Positions 6,542 through 13,199 of a DNA stretch of 13,317 bases are shown here, one piece after another. The number at the start of each line of letters is the position of its first letter. The stretch's first letter is position 1. Origin of the DNA: DATEAV01 sp964575425 (GTDB lineage: Bacteria; Chloroflexota; Anaerolineae; Anaerolineales; E44-bin32); the NCBI GenBank assembly GCA_964575425.1, contig CAZNRD010000064.1, forward strand, positions 1 to 13,317, written 5' to 3'. The notes beneath the pieces are model-generated. The model was given only the letters and a program-made list of their open reading frames with translations. It searched no databases and was not told where the DNA came from. The position numbers and the translations under genes were made by a program.

Positions 6542-7317
6542 ACGCTTCGTCGACTCCGGGCAGCGACAAGTTCGTGGTCGAAGACCTGGTGGTGTCGTAT
6601 TCCGACGGGACCGAGTCACTGCGCGGCATCAACCTGCACATTCCGGCCAACGCCATCACCATCCTTTTCGGACCGGCCGGCGGGGGCAAGTCCACGCTGC
6701 TGCGCACGCTCAACCGTCTCAACGACCTAGCCGACGTGGTCACCCTCTCGGGTCATGTCTGGCTCGACGGCGAGGATGTCTTGGACCTTCACACCGACAC
6801 CATCGCTCTGCGTCGGCGGGTGGGGATGGTGTTCGCCCGCCCCGTCGTCCTGCCCATGACCATCCGTCAGAACCTGACCTACGGTCTGGAACTCGCGGGG
6901 GTGCGAGACAGGCAGCGGCTGGACCTGGCCGTCGAAACGAGCCTGCGGGCAGCAGCGCTGTGGGACGAGGTCCACGACCGCCTCGATGAACCCGCCATCC
7001 GGCTCTCGGGTGGCCAGCAGCAACGGCTCTGCATCGCCCGTGTGCTCGCCCTCGAACCGGAGGTCATTCTGCTGGACGAGCCCACCTCCGGCCTCGACCC
7101 GATCTCCACGGGCAAGGTGGAAACCACCTTGCAGGAACTCAAACAGCGCTACACCGTGGTGCTGGTGCCCCACTCGGTCCAGCAGGCAGCTCGGATGGCG
7201 GACCACGCTGCCTTCCTGCTCAGCGGGGAGCTGGTCGAATTCGCCCCCGGCAAGCAGATCTTCACCAACCCCCGCGACCCGCGCACGGAGGATTACATCG
7301 AGGGCCGCTTCGGGTGA
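6538..7317 (+). CDS. pstB: Phosphate ABC transporter ATP-binding protein PstB (copy 2, divergent)
   Basis: A 259-residue second PstB-like ATPase. Walker A is GPAGGGKST (45-53, usually GPSGCGKST), followed by LLRTLNRLND. The Q-loop reads GMVFARPVVLP (96-106), with Ala100 where the family has Gln. The signature is intact, LSGGQQQR (156-163); Walker B is VILLDEP (176-182) with Glu181, then TSGLDP; the H-loop is VPHSVQQAAR (210-219, His212). Start GTG 6538 has AGGAG 6 nt upstream and overlaps the pstA stop by 4 nt; the frame's openness further upstream, across pstA, is an artefact. It differs from the divergent copy at exactly the positions where that copy is consensus, suggesting partners rather than redundant duplicates. 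It could instead serve only PstC/PstA while copy 1 serves elsewhere. Confidence 0.92.
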   Translation: MNASSTPGSDKFVVEDLVVSYSDGTESLRGINLHIPANAITILFGPAGGGKSTLLRTLNRLNDLADVVTLSGHVWLDGEDVLDLHTDTIALRRRVGMVFARPVVLPMTIRQNLTYGLELAGVRDRQRLDLAVETSLRAAALWDEVHDRLDEPAIRLSGGQQQRLCIARVLALEPEVILLDEPTSGLDPISTGKVETTLQELKQRYTVVLVPHSVQQAARMADHAAFLLSGELVEFAPGKQIFTNPRDPRTEDYIEGRFG

Positions 7318-7336
7318 GGCGCAAGAGAACCTCTTC

Positions 7337-7373
7337 CTCCGCTGCCTGATCGGTTGGCATTCGTTCGGCGGAG
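7337..7373 (+). terminator. Hairpin downstream of the pst arm, possible terminator
   Basis: CTCCGC (7337-7342) pairs with GCGGAG (7368-7373), and just inside TGCC (7343-7346) pairs with GGCA (7356-7359), leaving an 8 nt bulge on the right side. It starts 20 nt after the second pstB stop, the right place for a terminator, but no T run follows, so intrinsic termination is uncertain. The rest of 7374-7511 shows no gene. Confidence 0.3.
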
Positions 7374-7511
7374 AGCAAGGGGTTCATGAGTTGTGGCTCT
7401 GCGCCCATGCGCCGGCACATGGAAAGGAAAGGGGGCCGCGAGCCCCATACCTCCCTAACCACGCGGACAAGCGATTGCCCTCGGAAGACTCCCACGGCAG
7501 TCCCAAGCACT

Positions 7512-7520
7512 TGCTATAAT
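7512..7520 (+). promoter_or_regulatory. Orphan extended -10 box
   Basis: TGC plus a perfect TATAAT (7515-7520), the same extended -10 as at pstS, points rightward. No start codon lies at the leaderless position about 7 nt on, and no rightward gene follows: the next coding is on the minus strand. No good -35 is visible. It may be a relic of a lost gene, drive an unannotated RNA, or be chance. Confidence 0.3.
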
Positions 7521-7564
7521 TCCTTCCAGCGAAAGTCGGCAGGAGTTGGCTGCGGGGCCAGTTT

Positions 7565-7840
7565 TCAGGGGGCCTTCAGGCACGCGTCGAGGAATTGCAG
7601 CACTGTGCCCACGTTTTCCCGAGCGAGAGACTTCGGGTCGAGATGCTCGGCTCCCTCGACCAGGTCCAGCATGACCGTGTCCCCGCCGAGCGCCTGCCTC
7701 GATCTTGTCGCCAACACGATGGACTGCTGAACGGGAACGGTGGCATCCCTTGTTCCGTGCTGGATGAGGAACGGCGGCATCCCCGGCTTCGCATGACTCC
7801 CGGGGCTGGCGAACCCGACAAGATCGGGCACGGCAGACAT
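7565..7840 (-). pseudogene. C-terminal remnant of an alpha/beta hydrolase (esterase-like)
   Basis: The 91-residue frame contains the last third of an alpha/beta hydrolase of the BD-FAE/esterase type. PPFLIQHGTRDATVPVQQS (22-40) is the strand leading to the acid residue (Asp32), and EGAEHLDP (62-69) carries the catalytic His66. The lid, the oxyanion HGG motif and the GxSxG nucleophile elbow, together about 200 residues in intact relatives, are absent, so it cannot be an active esterase. No Shine-Dalgarno precedes ATG 7840. It lies 16 nt downstream of the sulfur-carrier gene on the same strand, so the upstream part was probably lost in the rearrangement that set it beside this operon. The end of the operon may be a recombination boundary. 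Confidence 0.65.
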
Positions 7841-7856
7841 CCGCTGACTGACAGAG

Positions 7857-8081
7857 CTAGCCCCCCATCATGGGCGGGAAGAAACAGAGCCGGGAATCCC
7901 TCGGCACAAGGTCGCCCAACTCGCTCTGGACTCCGTTCACGACGATCAGCCCAATATCCTCGGGCTTCAACCCCAGGAGGGTGGCGACTTCGCGAACGGT
8001 CATCTCGCGCTCAGTGTTCAACACCCTTCGCCGCTCGCCGCCAGGCAGTAGATTGCCGCCCAGCTCAACCTCTATCGCCAT
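7857..8081 (-). CDS. MoaD/ThiS-family sulfur-carrier protein
   Basis: A 74-residue ubiquitin-fold protein ending exactly in Gly-Gly (FFPPMMGG), the tail adenylated by a MoeB/ThiF-type enzyme and converted to a thiocarboxylate. The middle has the expected TVREVATLLGLKPEDIGLIVVNG pattern, where an alpha helix leads into a strand ending in the conserved xVNG; the segment before the tail (PRDSRLCFFPP) also fits MoaD. Such proteins donate the dithiolene sulfurs of molybdopterin or tungstopterin. ATG 8081 lies 8 nt after the AOR stop, so the pair is co-transcribed. Known AOR-family loci often carry a MoaD-like gene, supporting a role in pterin-cofactor synthesis over thiamine. No activating enzyme is in the window. 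Confidence 0.85.
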   Translation of the reverse strand: MAIEVELGGNLLPGGERRRVLNTEREMTVREVATLLGLKPEDIGLIVVNGVQSELGDLVPRDSRLCFFPPMMGG

Positions 8082-8089
8082 CCTGTCAG

Positions 8090-9805
8090 CTACAATCCCT
8101 CAAACAGCCCATCGAGCTCGCTGTCTGGAACGTCGAACGTCGCACCGTGGGGAGGTAAGAGTTCGCTGCGCATGTACTCCGGGATGCGATGGGAGGCCGG
8201 CGGAAGGCCTGCGCGGCAGTTGAACTCAAGCTCCGCCCTCAGGACCTCCCGGTTGGCACGTTCGAGATCATCCGTCGTCCAGCCCCAGCCGCAGCGCCCG
8301 TTGAGCATGTCCACCATGAGTCGCGGATCTGCCACCACGGGCGGCCGGGCGAAGAGGCACAGGCCGGTGCTGTCGAGCATGGCCGCGATGAGCTGAAGCC
8401 GGAGCGAGAGTCGGGTCTGACCCTCCACACCCAGCGGATTCACCTCCTTGCGCGCGCCGAAGGCGTTGCCGGCCGTGTGATCCGCTCCCTGCGGCGAGGT
8501 GGCATATGTCACTCCGTTCCCCTTCAGGCTGCGCGGGTCGTACCCGGGGATCGCCTGGCCCAGCGCCGCCGGTATCCGGCGTACCCCCAGCACCCGGCCC
8601 GTCGTCACCGCGCCCGAGCCGATCACCTTCCCCAGGACGGTGCCCTCCCCCACCTGTCGCAGGAGCGCCTCGATACTGGCGAAATCGCCGTAGCTCGCCA
8701 GGCCTGCCTCGACCGCCACCCCAAGAGCCGCACCGGTCTCGATCGTGTCCAGGCCGAAGTCGTTGCACAGGAAGTTGAGACGGGCCACCTCGTCGAGGCT
8801 GCCCAGGCCCAGGTTCGAGCCCACCAGCGCCAGGGTCTCGTATTGCAGGGTTCCGACAATCGGGCTCCCCGCCTCGTCCACGAACACGTTGCGGCAGGCA
8901 ATCACGCAGCCGGGCATGCAGCGGGTGCCGATGCGGCCGCCGCGCGCCAGGACCACCTCCCGCAGGTGTTCCCCGCGCAGCTCGCCGGCCTGCTCGAAAC
9001 TTCCCGAAGCGAAACTGCGCGTCGGCAGCGATCCCATCTCATTGACCGCGCCCAGGATCGCCGATGTGCCGTACAAGTGCGTTCCCCCCTTGGGCCCCAG
9101 CTTGGGATCGTTGAGGAGTTCCTGGGCGAATCGCCGGGCAGACTTGTGGAAGAGCTCGGGATCGGCCAGCGGCACAGGTCGAGCTGGCGGTCGGTCGATG
9201 ACAATGGCCTTCAGCCTCTTGCTGCCCATGACCGCGCCCAGCCCGCCGCGCGCTGAAACGTTGCTGCGCTGTTCGCCTTCGCCCGTGCAGACGATGCCCG
9301 CGCCCGGCAGCAGCTGCTCGCCGGCCTGCCCGATCGTCAGGACGGTGCACTCATCGCCGAACTGCCGGTGCAGGGCCTCGGCGGTCGCGTACGTCCCCAG
9401 GCCGGGCAGGCCCTCCGCGGGCAAGAGCGCCGCCGACTCGCCCGAGACGTGCAGCACCCACCACGGGCCGTCGTCCGCGGGCTGGCCTTCGACCACGATC
9501 GCTTTGACGCCGTGTCGGCCGAGGGCGTCGCCGGCCGTGCCGCCGGCGTTCGCCTCCTTAACACCGCCGGTCAGGGGACTCTTGCCGCCGATCGAGACGC
9601 GCCCGGCGGTCGTCACGCCGGCCCCGCCGAGCAGGCCCGGGGCAACGATCAGCTTGTTGTCCGGACCAAGCGGATCACACCCCGGGGGAACCTCCCGAAG
9701 GAGAAGCGAGGCGATCAGCCCGCGGCCGCCGACACGTTCGTAGATCGGTGGTACAGGCTCCCACGCCACCCGACCGTCCCGCATGTCGACTCGGAGCAGC
9801 CTCAT
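8090..9805 (-). CDS. Aldehyde:ferredoxin oxidoreductase (AOR) family tungsten/molybdopterin enzyme
   Basis: A 571-residue cytoplasmic protein of the AOR family, which oxidises aldehydes or related compounds using a bis-pterin W (or Mo) centre and one [4Fe-4S] cluster. The N-terminal domain is typical: GGRGLIASLLL (26-36), the pterin-contact region near GRVSIGGKSPLTGG (68-81) and NAGGTAGDALGRHGVKAIVVEG (86-107). Cluster cysteines are CMPGCVIAC (Cys296, 300, 304), spaced CxxxCxxxC rather than the CxxCxxxC of Pyrococcus AOR, with the fourth as Cys483 in DSTGLC. A second pterin segment is YATSPQGADHTAGN (434-447). The start is ATG 9805, with a strong GGAGGAGG 5-12 nt upstream; an upstream in-frame start at 9835 would swallow that site. 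Length is a little short of the usual 600-700. Substrate unknown; no dedicated ferredoxin subunit is adjacent. Confidence 0.93.
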   Translation of the reverse strand: MRLLRVDMRDGRVAWEPVPPIYERVGGRGLIASLLLREVPPGCDPLGPDNKLIVAPGLLGGAGVTTAGRVSIGGKSPLTGGVKEANAGGTAGDALGRHGVKAIVVEGQPADDGPWWVLHVSGESAALLPAEGLPGLGTYATAEALHRQFGDECTVLTIGQAGEQLLPGAGIVCTGEGEQRSNVSARGGLGAVMGSKRLKAIVIDRPPARPVPLADPELFHKSARRFAQELLNDPKLGPKGGTHLYGTSAILGAVNEMGSLPTRSFASGSFEQAGELRGEHLREVVLARGGRIGTRCMPGCVIACRNVFVDEAGSPIVGTLQYETLALVGSNLGLGSLDEVARLNFLCNDFGLDTIETGAALGVAVEAGLASYGDFASIEALLRQVGEGTVLGKVIGSGAVTTGRVLGVRRIPAALGQAIPGYDPRSLKGNGVTYATSPQGADHTAGNAFGARKEVNPLGVEGQTRLSLRLQLIAAMLDSTGLCLFARPPVVADPRLMVDMLNGRCGWGWTTDDLERANREVLRAELEFNCRAGLPPASHRIPEYMRSELLPPHGATFDVPDSELDGLFEGL

Positions 9806-9948
9806 AGACCTCCTCCCCAAGCCTGAACCAGCCACCCCCTGGCAGATCCCTGAGCGAACACCGAGCCCTCAACAGCACTGCGGCCGTGGGGCCGTCAAAC
9901 CGGGACCGCACCATCCCCGCCCCACCGTGCGGGATCGTGTCTGACGTC

Positions 9949-10920
9949 TCACGGCGGATAGGCCACCGTGTAGAGATGCTTGCCGCCGTTCAGCGGGCCC
10001 TTCAACAGCGCCTCGATCTCCTCCCGATCGCGCATGGTGGTCTTCTCCACCGGTGGCAGCACCCCCGGCGGGAAGCGCGTCAGGATGTCGTCGATCAGCT
10101 TGCACATATAGTCCAGCAGCGCCTGCAGGCCCGGCTTGGCCTTCTCCGCATCCGCCAGCGTCGGCCGGCCGATGACGCCCTCGGGGTACACCAACACCTC
10201 GATCCCGCCCAGGCCTACGTGTTCGTGCCCTTTGATCGGCGCGTGATAGACCTCGCCGCCCTTGTCCACATGGCCGGGCGGCAGAAAGCCCTCCGGCTTC
10301 GTGTCCACCGCAAGTCCCATCTTCATGAACTCGGGGAAGAGGGCAAGCGAGTAGGAGGCCTCCACCTCGCAGGCGTGCTGAAAAGGCGTCTCGAAGGGCC
10401 CGCCGTGTGCCTTGTCCTTCAGGTGATCGTGAATCACCGTCGGCCAATGCAGCGAGATCAGAATGCACGGCACCTGATACCTCTTGGCGAACTGATGCAG
10501 CGCCAGCGGGATCACCTCTTCCTGGCCGTGGCCGTTGAGCAAGATCTGCTTGCGAAACCCGGCGTTCCAGAACCCGGCGATGATGGCACGCAGATTGGCC
10601 AGGAAGGCATCCTCCGGGACCACGATCGTGCCCGGCATCCCCAGATGGTTGTACGGATGCGAGCCATACCACACCGGCTCCGCCACCGTGCAGCCCGTCC
10701 TGAGCGCGACCTGCTCGGCCATCCGCGTCACCAGGAAGGTGTCTTCGCCGAGCGGCTGCGCCGCCCCGTGGCATTCGGTGCTGCCCACCGGGATGATGAT
10801 GACGTCGCTCTTCTTCAGCCGCGCCACGATCTCGGTCATGTTCATGGTCTGGTAGTACACGCCGCTCGGCCGTTCCATGTGACCGTGCTCGGGAGGCAAC
10901 CGCCATTCGCCCACTTCCAT
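9949..10920 (-). CDS. Creatininase-family metal-dependent amidohydrolase
   Basis: A 323-residue protein of the creatininase (creatinine amidohydrolase) superfamily, which hydrolyses cyclic amides and some C-C or ring bonds with a two-metal site. The metal motifs are visible: PVGSTECHGAAQPLGED (44-60, ligands Glu49, His51, Asp60), NGHGQEE (129-135, His131) and HACEVEASYSLALFPE (182-197, Glu185). The first motif differs from the common STExHGPHLPLGTD: Ala-Ala-Gln replaces Pro-His-Leu. At 323 residues with an extended C-terminus it is longer than creatininase itself (about 260) and closer in size to the branch that includes 3-dehydro-scyllo-inosose (diketo-inositol) hydrolases; that is a possible but unproven specificity. 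ATG 10920 or the adjacent GTG 10923 may be used. It lies 42 nt after the TIM-barrel gene. Confidence 0.88.
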   Translation of the reverse strand: MEVGEWRLPPEHGHMERPSGVYYQTMNMTEIVARLKKSDVIIIPVGSTECHGAAQPLGEDTFLVTRMAEQVALRTGCTVAEPVWYGSHPYNHLGMPGTIVVPEDAFLANLRAIIAGFWNAGFRKQILLNGHGQEEVIPLALHQFAKRYQVPCILISLHWPTVIHDHLKDKAHGGPFETPFQHACEVEASYSLALFPEFMKMGLAVDTKPEGFLPPGHVDKGGEVYHAPIKGHEHVGLGGIEVLVYPEGVIGRPTLADAEKAKPGLQALLDYMCKLIDDILTRFPPGVLPPVEKTTMRDREEIEALLKGPLNGGKHLYTVAYPP

Positions 10921-10962
10921 CACCTCACATCCGCGGACGCCACCGCCCTGCCACGCCGCGGC

Positions 10963-11877
10963 TCAGACGGCTGGAATACGCATGTCCTTGGCGCGCTTGG
11001 CTGACTGCTTGGCCTCGGGGTAGTACTTGGTCACCATCTCGACCACAATGGCCGCCTGCTCTGCCATCCTTCGCCCATCATTGGCCGATGTCATCTCGCC
11101 ATGCCCGCTCACGACCGAGTTCCCCGTCTTGAGATGGACAGGTGCCGCGACACGGACAATCTCTGGCGCCTCGTACACCCTGATGAAGCCACCAGATCCC
11201 GGCGGATTATCGGTGTGCACATCAATGGCGACCTTCACCGCTGCTCGCAGGGCGGCGATCATCGGGAGCTGCAGATCGCGAACGGGATTGATGCTGTCGG
11301 CGCCCAGGGTTTCCAGCAACCTGAAGGAGGCCGGGTTGCAGTGCCCAAGATGGGCCGACGCCTTGAACACGATGTCCTTCGGCAGCGCGCCATCCTTGCG
11401 CATCTCGTTCACCAGCCACAGCATGCCTTCGTCATAGATGAGGAAGCCGCGGCAGCCGCAGTCGTAGCCCCGCTTGATGTCCTCAACGGCGCGCAGCACC
11501 TGCTCCATCCCACGCAGCCGGTAGCTGATGCGCACGCCCTGCGGCGAGAGGACCGTTGCACCGGTGTCGTAGGGGGCACGCGGGCCCACCGAGAGCAGCA
11601 GCTCGGCCCCGTAGTCGTGGCACAGGCGGCAGTACTCCCGAATCTCCGCCCGCGTGTGACGGAACATCCCGTACGTCTCGGTCACCCGGTTGATGGTGAT
11701 GCCCATCTTGGTGGCGGTCTCCAGCAGGGCCGCCACCGCCTCGGCCGAGTTGACGGTGGGGCACTCGACGCGGTAGGCCGCCCCGTCCGGGAACCGGGCC
11801 TTCGAGGTCGGCATGTCAAACAGGTCCCCCGAGGGCAGACCGAGCTTCTTCACGTACTCCCGTGTCTCTTCGAACAT
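10963..11877 (-). CDS. TIM-barrel-like protein resembling 'U32 peptidase' annotations, function unknown
   Basis: A 304-residue soluble protein with alternating strand/helix pattern suggestive of a TIM barrel. Striking conserved-looking blocks are YRVECPTVNSAEAV (35-48), LLLSVGPRAPYDTGA (93-107), FLIYDEGMLWLVNEMRKDG (145-163), VFKASAHLGHCNPAS (170-184), NPVRDLQLPMIAALR (197-211), IDVHTDNPPGSGGFIR (218-233) and HLKTGNS (248-254). Acidic, His and Asn residues sit at strand ends, as in barrel enzymes acting on small polar compounds. I recall proteins of this type being annotated as U32 family peptidases, but I see no cleavage motif that proves peptidase activity, and in this context a lyase, isomerase or aldolase is as plausible. 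The start is ATG 11877, with AAGGAG 7 nt upstream; ATG 11907 is in frame but has no such site. Confidence 0.75.
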   Translation of the reverse strand: MFEETREYVKKLGLPSGDLFDMPTSKARFPDGAAYRVECPTVNSAEAVAALLETATKMGITINRVTETYGMFRHTRAEIREYCRLCHDYGAELLLSVGPRAPYDTGATVLSPQGVRISYRLRGMEQVLRAVEDIKRGYDCGCRGFLIYDEGMLWLVNEMRKDGALPKDIVFKASAHLGHCNPASFRLLETLGADSINPVRDLQLPMIAALRAAVKVAIDVHTDNPPGSGGFIRVYEAPEIVRVAAPVHLKTGNSVVSGHGEMTSANDGRRMAEQAAIVVEMVTKYYPEAKQSAKRAKDMRIPAV

Positions 11878-11910
11878 GCGCACACTCCTTCTCGGATGAG
11901 AGTTCACCGC

Positions 11911-12273
11911 TCAACCGCGGTGTGCGGGCAGGGGCGGGCAGTAGACCCAGACGATCTTCAGCGGTTCCTCGCCGATGTTCTCCACCCGATGCTTCTTGCC
12001 CACCGGCGAGTAGAAGGCCGTCTCCGGGCCGATCTCCCATTCGCCCTCGCCCTCGATCACGATCTTCGCTCGCCCGCTGATCAGGAACAGCACTTCTTCG
12101 GATTCCTCGTGCACGTGATCCGGGATCATGCTCCCGACGTCGGTGATGTTCATTCCCATGGAAACGTTCTGCACCCCGCCGAACTTCGGCGCCAGCAGCA
12201 GTTTCGACACACGCGGTGGGTCACGGCGCTCGCCCTCGACGTCCGCGGCCCGGACGAACGGCTTCCTCTCCAT
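11911..12273 (-). CDS. Small single-domain cupin protein
   Basis: A 120-residue cupin with both family motifs complete. Motif 1 is G-x5-HVH-x4-E-x6-G (residues 47-67, ligands His53, His55, Glu60). Motif 2 is P-x-G-x2-H-x3-N (residues 90-99, PVGKKHRVEN, ligand His95). Three His and one Glu bind a divalent metal inside the beta-barrel. Single-domain cupins of this size act as isomerases, small dioxygenases or sugar/ligand-binding proteins; the sequence does not decide which. It starts 3 nt after the iclR stop and ends 33 nt before the TIM-barrel start, so it belongs to the same transcript. In this setting an isomerase or epimerase step, or a stabilising accessory role, is reasonable inference. 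Confidence 0.88.
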   Translation of the reverse strand: MERKPFVRAADVEGERRDPPRVSKLLLAPKFGGVQNVSMGMNITDVGSMIPDHVHEESEEVLFLISGRAKIVIEGEGEWEIGPETAFYSPVGKKHRVENIGEEPLKIVWVYCPPLPAHRG

Positions 12274-12276
12274 CGG

Positions 12277-13098
12277 TCATGCTTCTCCCGACTCTCGTTG
12301 GAATTCCGGCAAGGCAAGCGTGCGCGAGACGATCTCGGACAGGGCGGTCATGCCCACCTCGCGCGCCATGGTCTGTGTCACGCGGCACACTTGCGGCCCG
12401 ATCTCCAGCATGCGCTGGAGCGGCATCCGAAACGATGGCCCGACGACGGCCACCGCGGCCACGGGCGATCCGGCCGCGTCCAGGATCGGCGCGGCAACTG
12501 CGTTGATCTCTTCCTCAAATTCCTGCTCGGAGATGGCAAACCCACGCTGCCTTGTCTCACGTAGGTCCTCGCACAGCCGCTCCGGATCCAGCACTGTCCG
12601 GTCGGTGTACTTGCGCAGCCCCTGGTCCAGGATGGCCTGCACATGGTGGTCGGGCAGATACGCCAGGATGGCCTTGCCGGAAGCGGTGCAAGGGACGGGT
12701 AGGCGCTGCCCGACACCCGCAGCGATCTTGACCCGCCGCGGACTCTCCACGACGTCGATGTACACGACCTGGTGCCCATCCAGCACGCACAGGTCCACCG
12801 TCTCGCCGCACTCGGTCACCAGGTCTCGCAGGTAGGGGCGGGCCCAGCGCTGGAGGTCGACATCGTGGAGGACGACCGAGGCCATCTCGATGAAGCGCAG
12901 GCCGAGGTGGTAGGTGCCGTCGGACGGATGGCGGTTGACAAAGCGCTTGCTTTCGAGGGTGGCCAGCAGCCGGTGGGCCGTGCTCTTGTGGATGCCCACG
13001 CGTTCCGCGATCTGCGTGAGCGATAGGTCCGGCTCTTTCTGCGTGAACGAGAGCAGGATGTCAAGGGCTCGTTCAACCGCACGAACGGATCCAGGCAC
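12277..13098 (-). CDS. IclR-family transcriptional regulator
   Basis: A 273-residue regulator with the two-domain IclR layout. The N-terminal winged helix-turn-helix covers about residues 5-60 (SVRAVERALDILLSF, then LSLTQIAERVGIHKSTAHRL with the recognition helix, then the FVNRHPSDGTYHLG wing). The GAF-like effector-binding domain follows, with VDLCVLDGHQVVYIDVVES, the diagnostic RLPVPCTASGKAILAYLP (about 132-149) and the C-terminal AAPILDAAGSPVAAVAVVGP. GTG 13098 is preceded by GGAGGG 6 nt upstream. IclR proteins usually control adjacent catabolic genes for sugars, aromatics or allantoin-like compounds in response to a pathway metabolite. As first gene of the array it probably regulates itself and the five genes downstream. 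Confidence 0.93.
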   Translation of the reverse strand: MPGSVRAVERALDILLSFTQKEPDLSLTQIAERVGIHKSTAHRLLATLESKRFVNRHPSDGTYHLGLRFIEMASVVLHDVDLQRWARPYLRDLVTECGETVDLCVLDGHQVVYIDVVESPRRVKIAAGVGQRLPVPCTASGKAILAYLPDHHVQAILDQGLRKYTDRTVLDPERLCEDLRETRQRGFAISEQEFEEEINAVAAPILDAAGSPVAAVAVVGPSFRMPLQRMLEIGPQVCRVTQTMAREVGMTALSEIVSRTLALPEFQRESGEA

Positions 13099-13135
13099 TC
13101 ACGTCCCTCCGGCCAGCTGCCGACAATTTGGCGTT

Positions 13136-13163
13136 GGTTTCATAGCATGCAACATAGTTTCGC
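13136..13163 (-). promoter_or_regulatory. Possible IclR operator: paired GTTTC/CATAG repeats
   Basis: On the plus strand GTTTC recurs at 13137-13141 and 13157-13161 (20 bp apart, about two helical turns), and CATAG at 13141-13145 and 13153-13157. On the minus strand GAAAC-TAT-GTTGC forms an imperfect inverted repeat resembling the GAAAC/GTTTC half-sites of several IclR-family operators. It lies at and just downstream of the predicted transcription start, where a bound repressor would block transcription. Confidence 0.35.
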
Positions 13164-13169
13164 ATCCTT

Positions 13170-13199
13170 AGTCTACCCGGAATCGCGACCTCCTGTCAA
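13170..13199 (-). promoter_or_regulatory. Sigma70-type promoter for the iclR operon
   Basis: Read on the minus strand: a perfect TTGACA (13199-13194), an 18 nt spacer, then TAGACT (13175-13170, four of six matches to TATAAT). The predicted start is near 13163, giving a leader of about 65 nt before the iclR GTG at 13098. It faces the correct way, and no comparably good promoter was found between the downstream genes. Confidence 0.55.

Noticed and set aside
7565..7840. Calling the hydrolase fragment a functional small gene of the catabolic operon
   Set aside because: The nucleophile elbow and oxyanion motif are missing and no ribosome-binding site is present, so an active esterase is not supported.
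8189..9256. 355-codon open frame antisense to the AOR gene
   Set aside because: Low-complexity Arg/Gln/His/Ala composition with no motifs, typical of the opposite strand of a GC-rich gene; the AOR frame carries all recognisable motifs.
9836..9948. Internal promoter (TTGACG-like -35) ahead of the AOR gene
   Set aside because: No acceptable -10 lies at 16-18 nt; the AOR is more simply explained as read through from the iclR promoter.
9886..12564. Long plus-strand open frames (372 and 487 codons) opposite the creatininase, TIM-barrel, cupin and iclR genes
   Set aside because: Same artefact: they span several real minus-strand genes and their intergenic gaps and encode Arg/His-rich sequence with no family resemblance.
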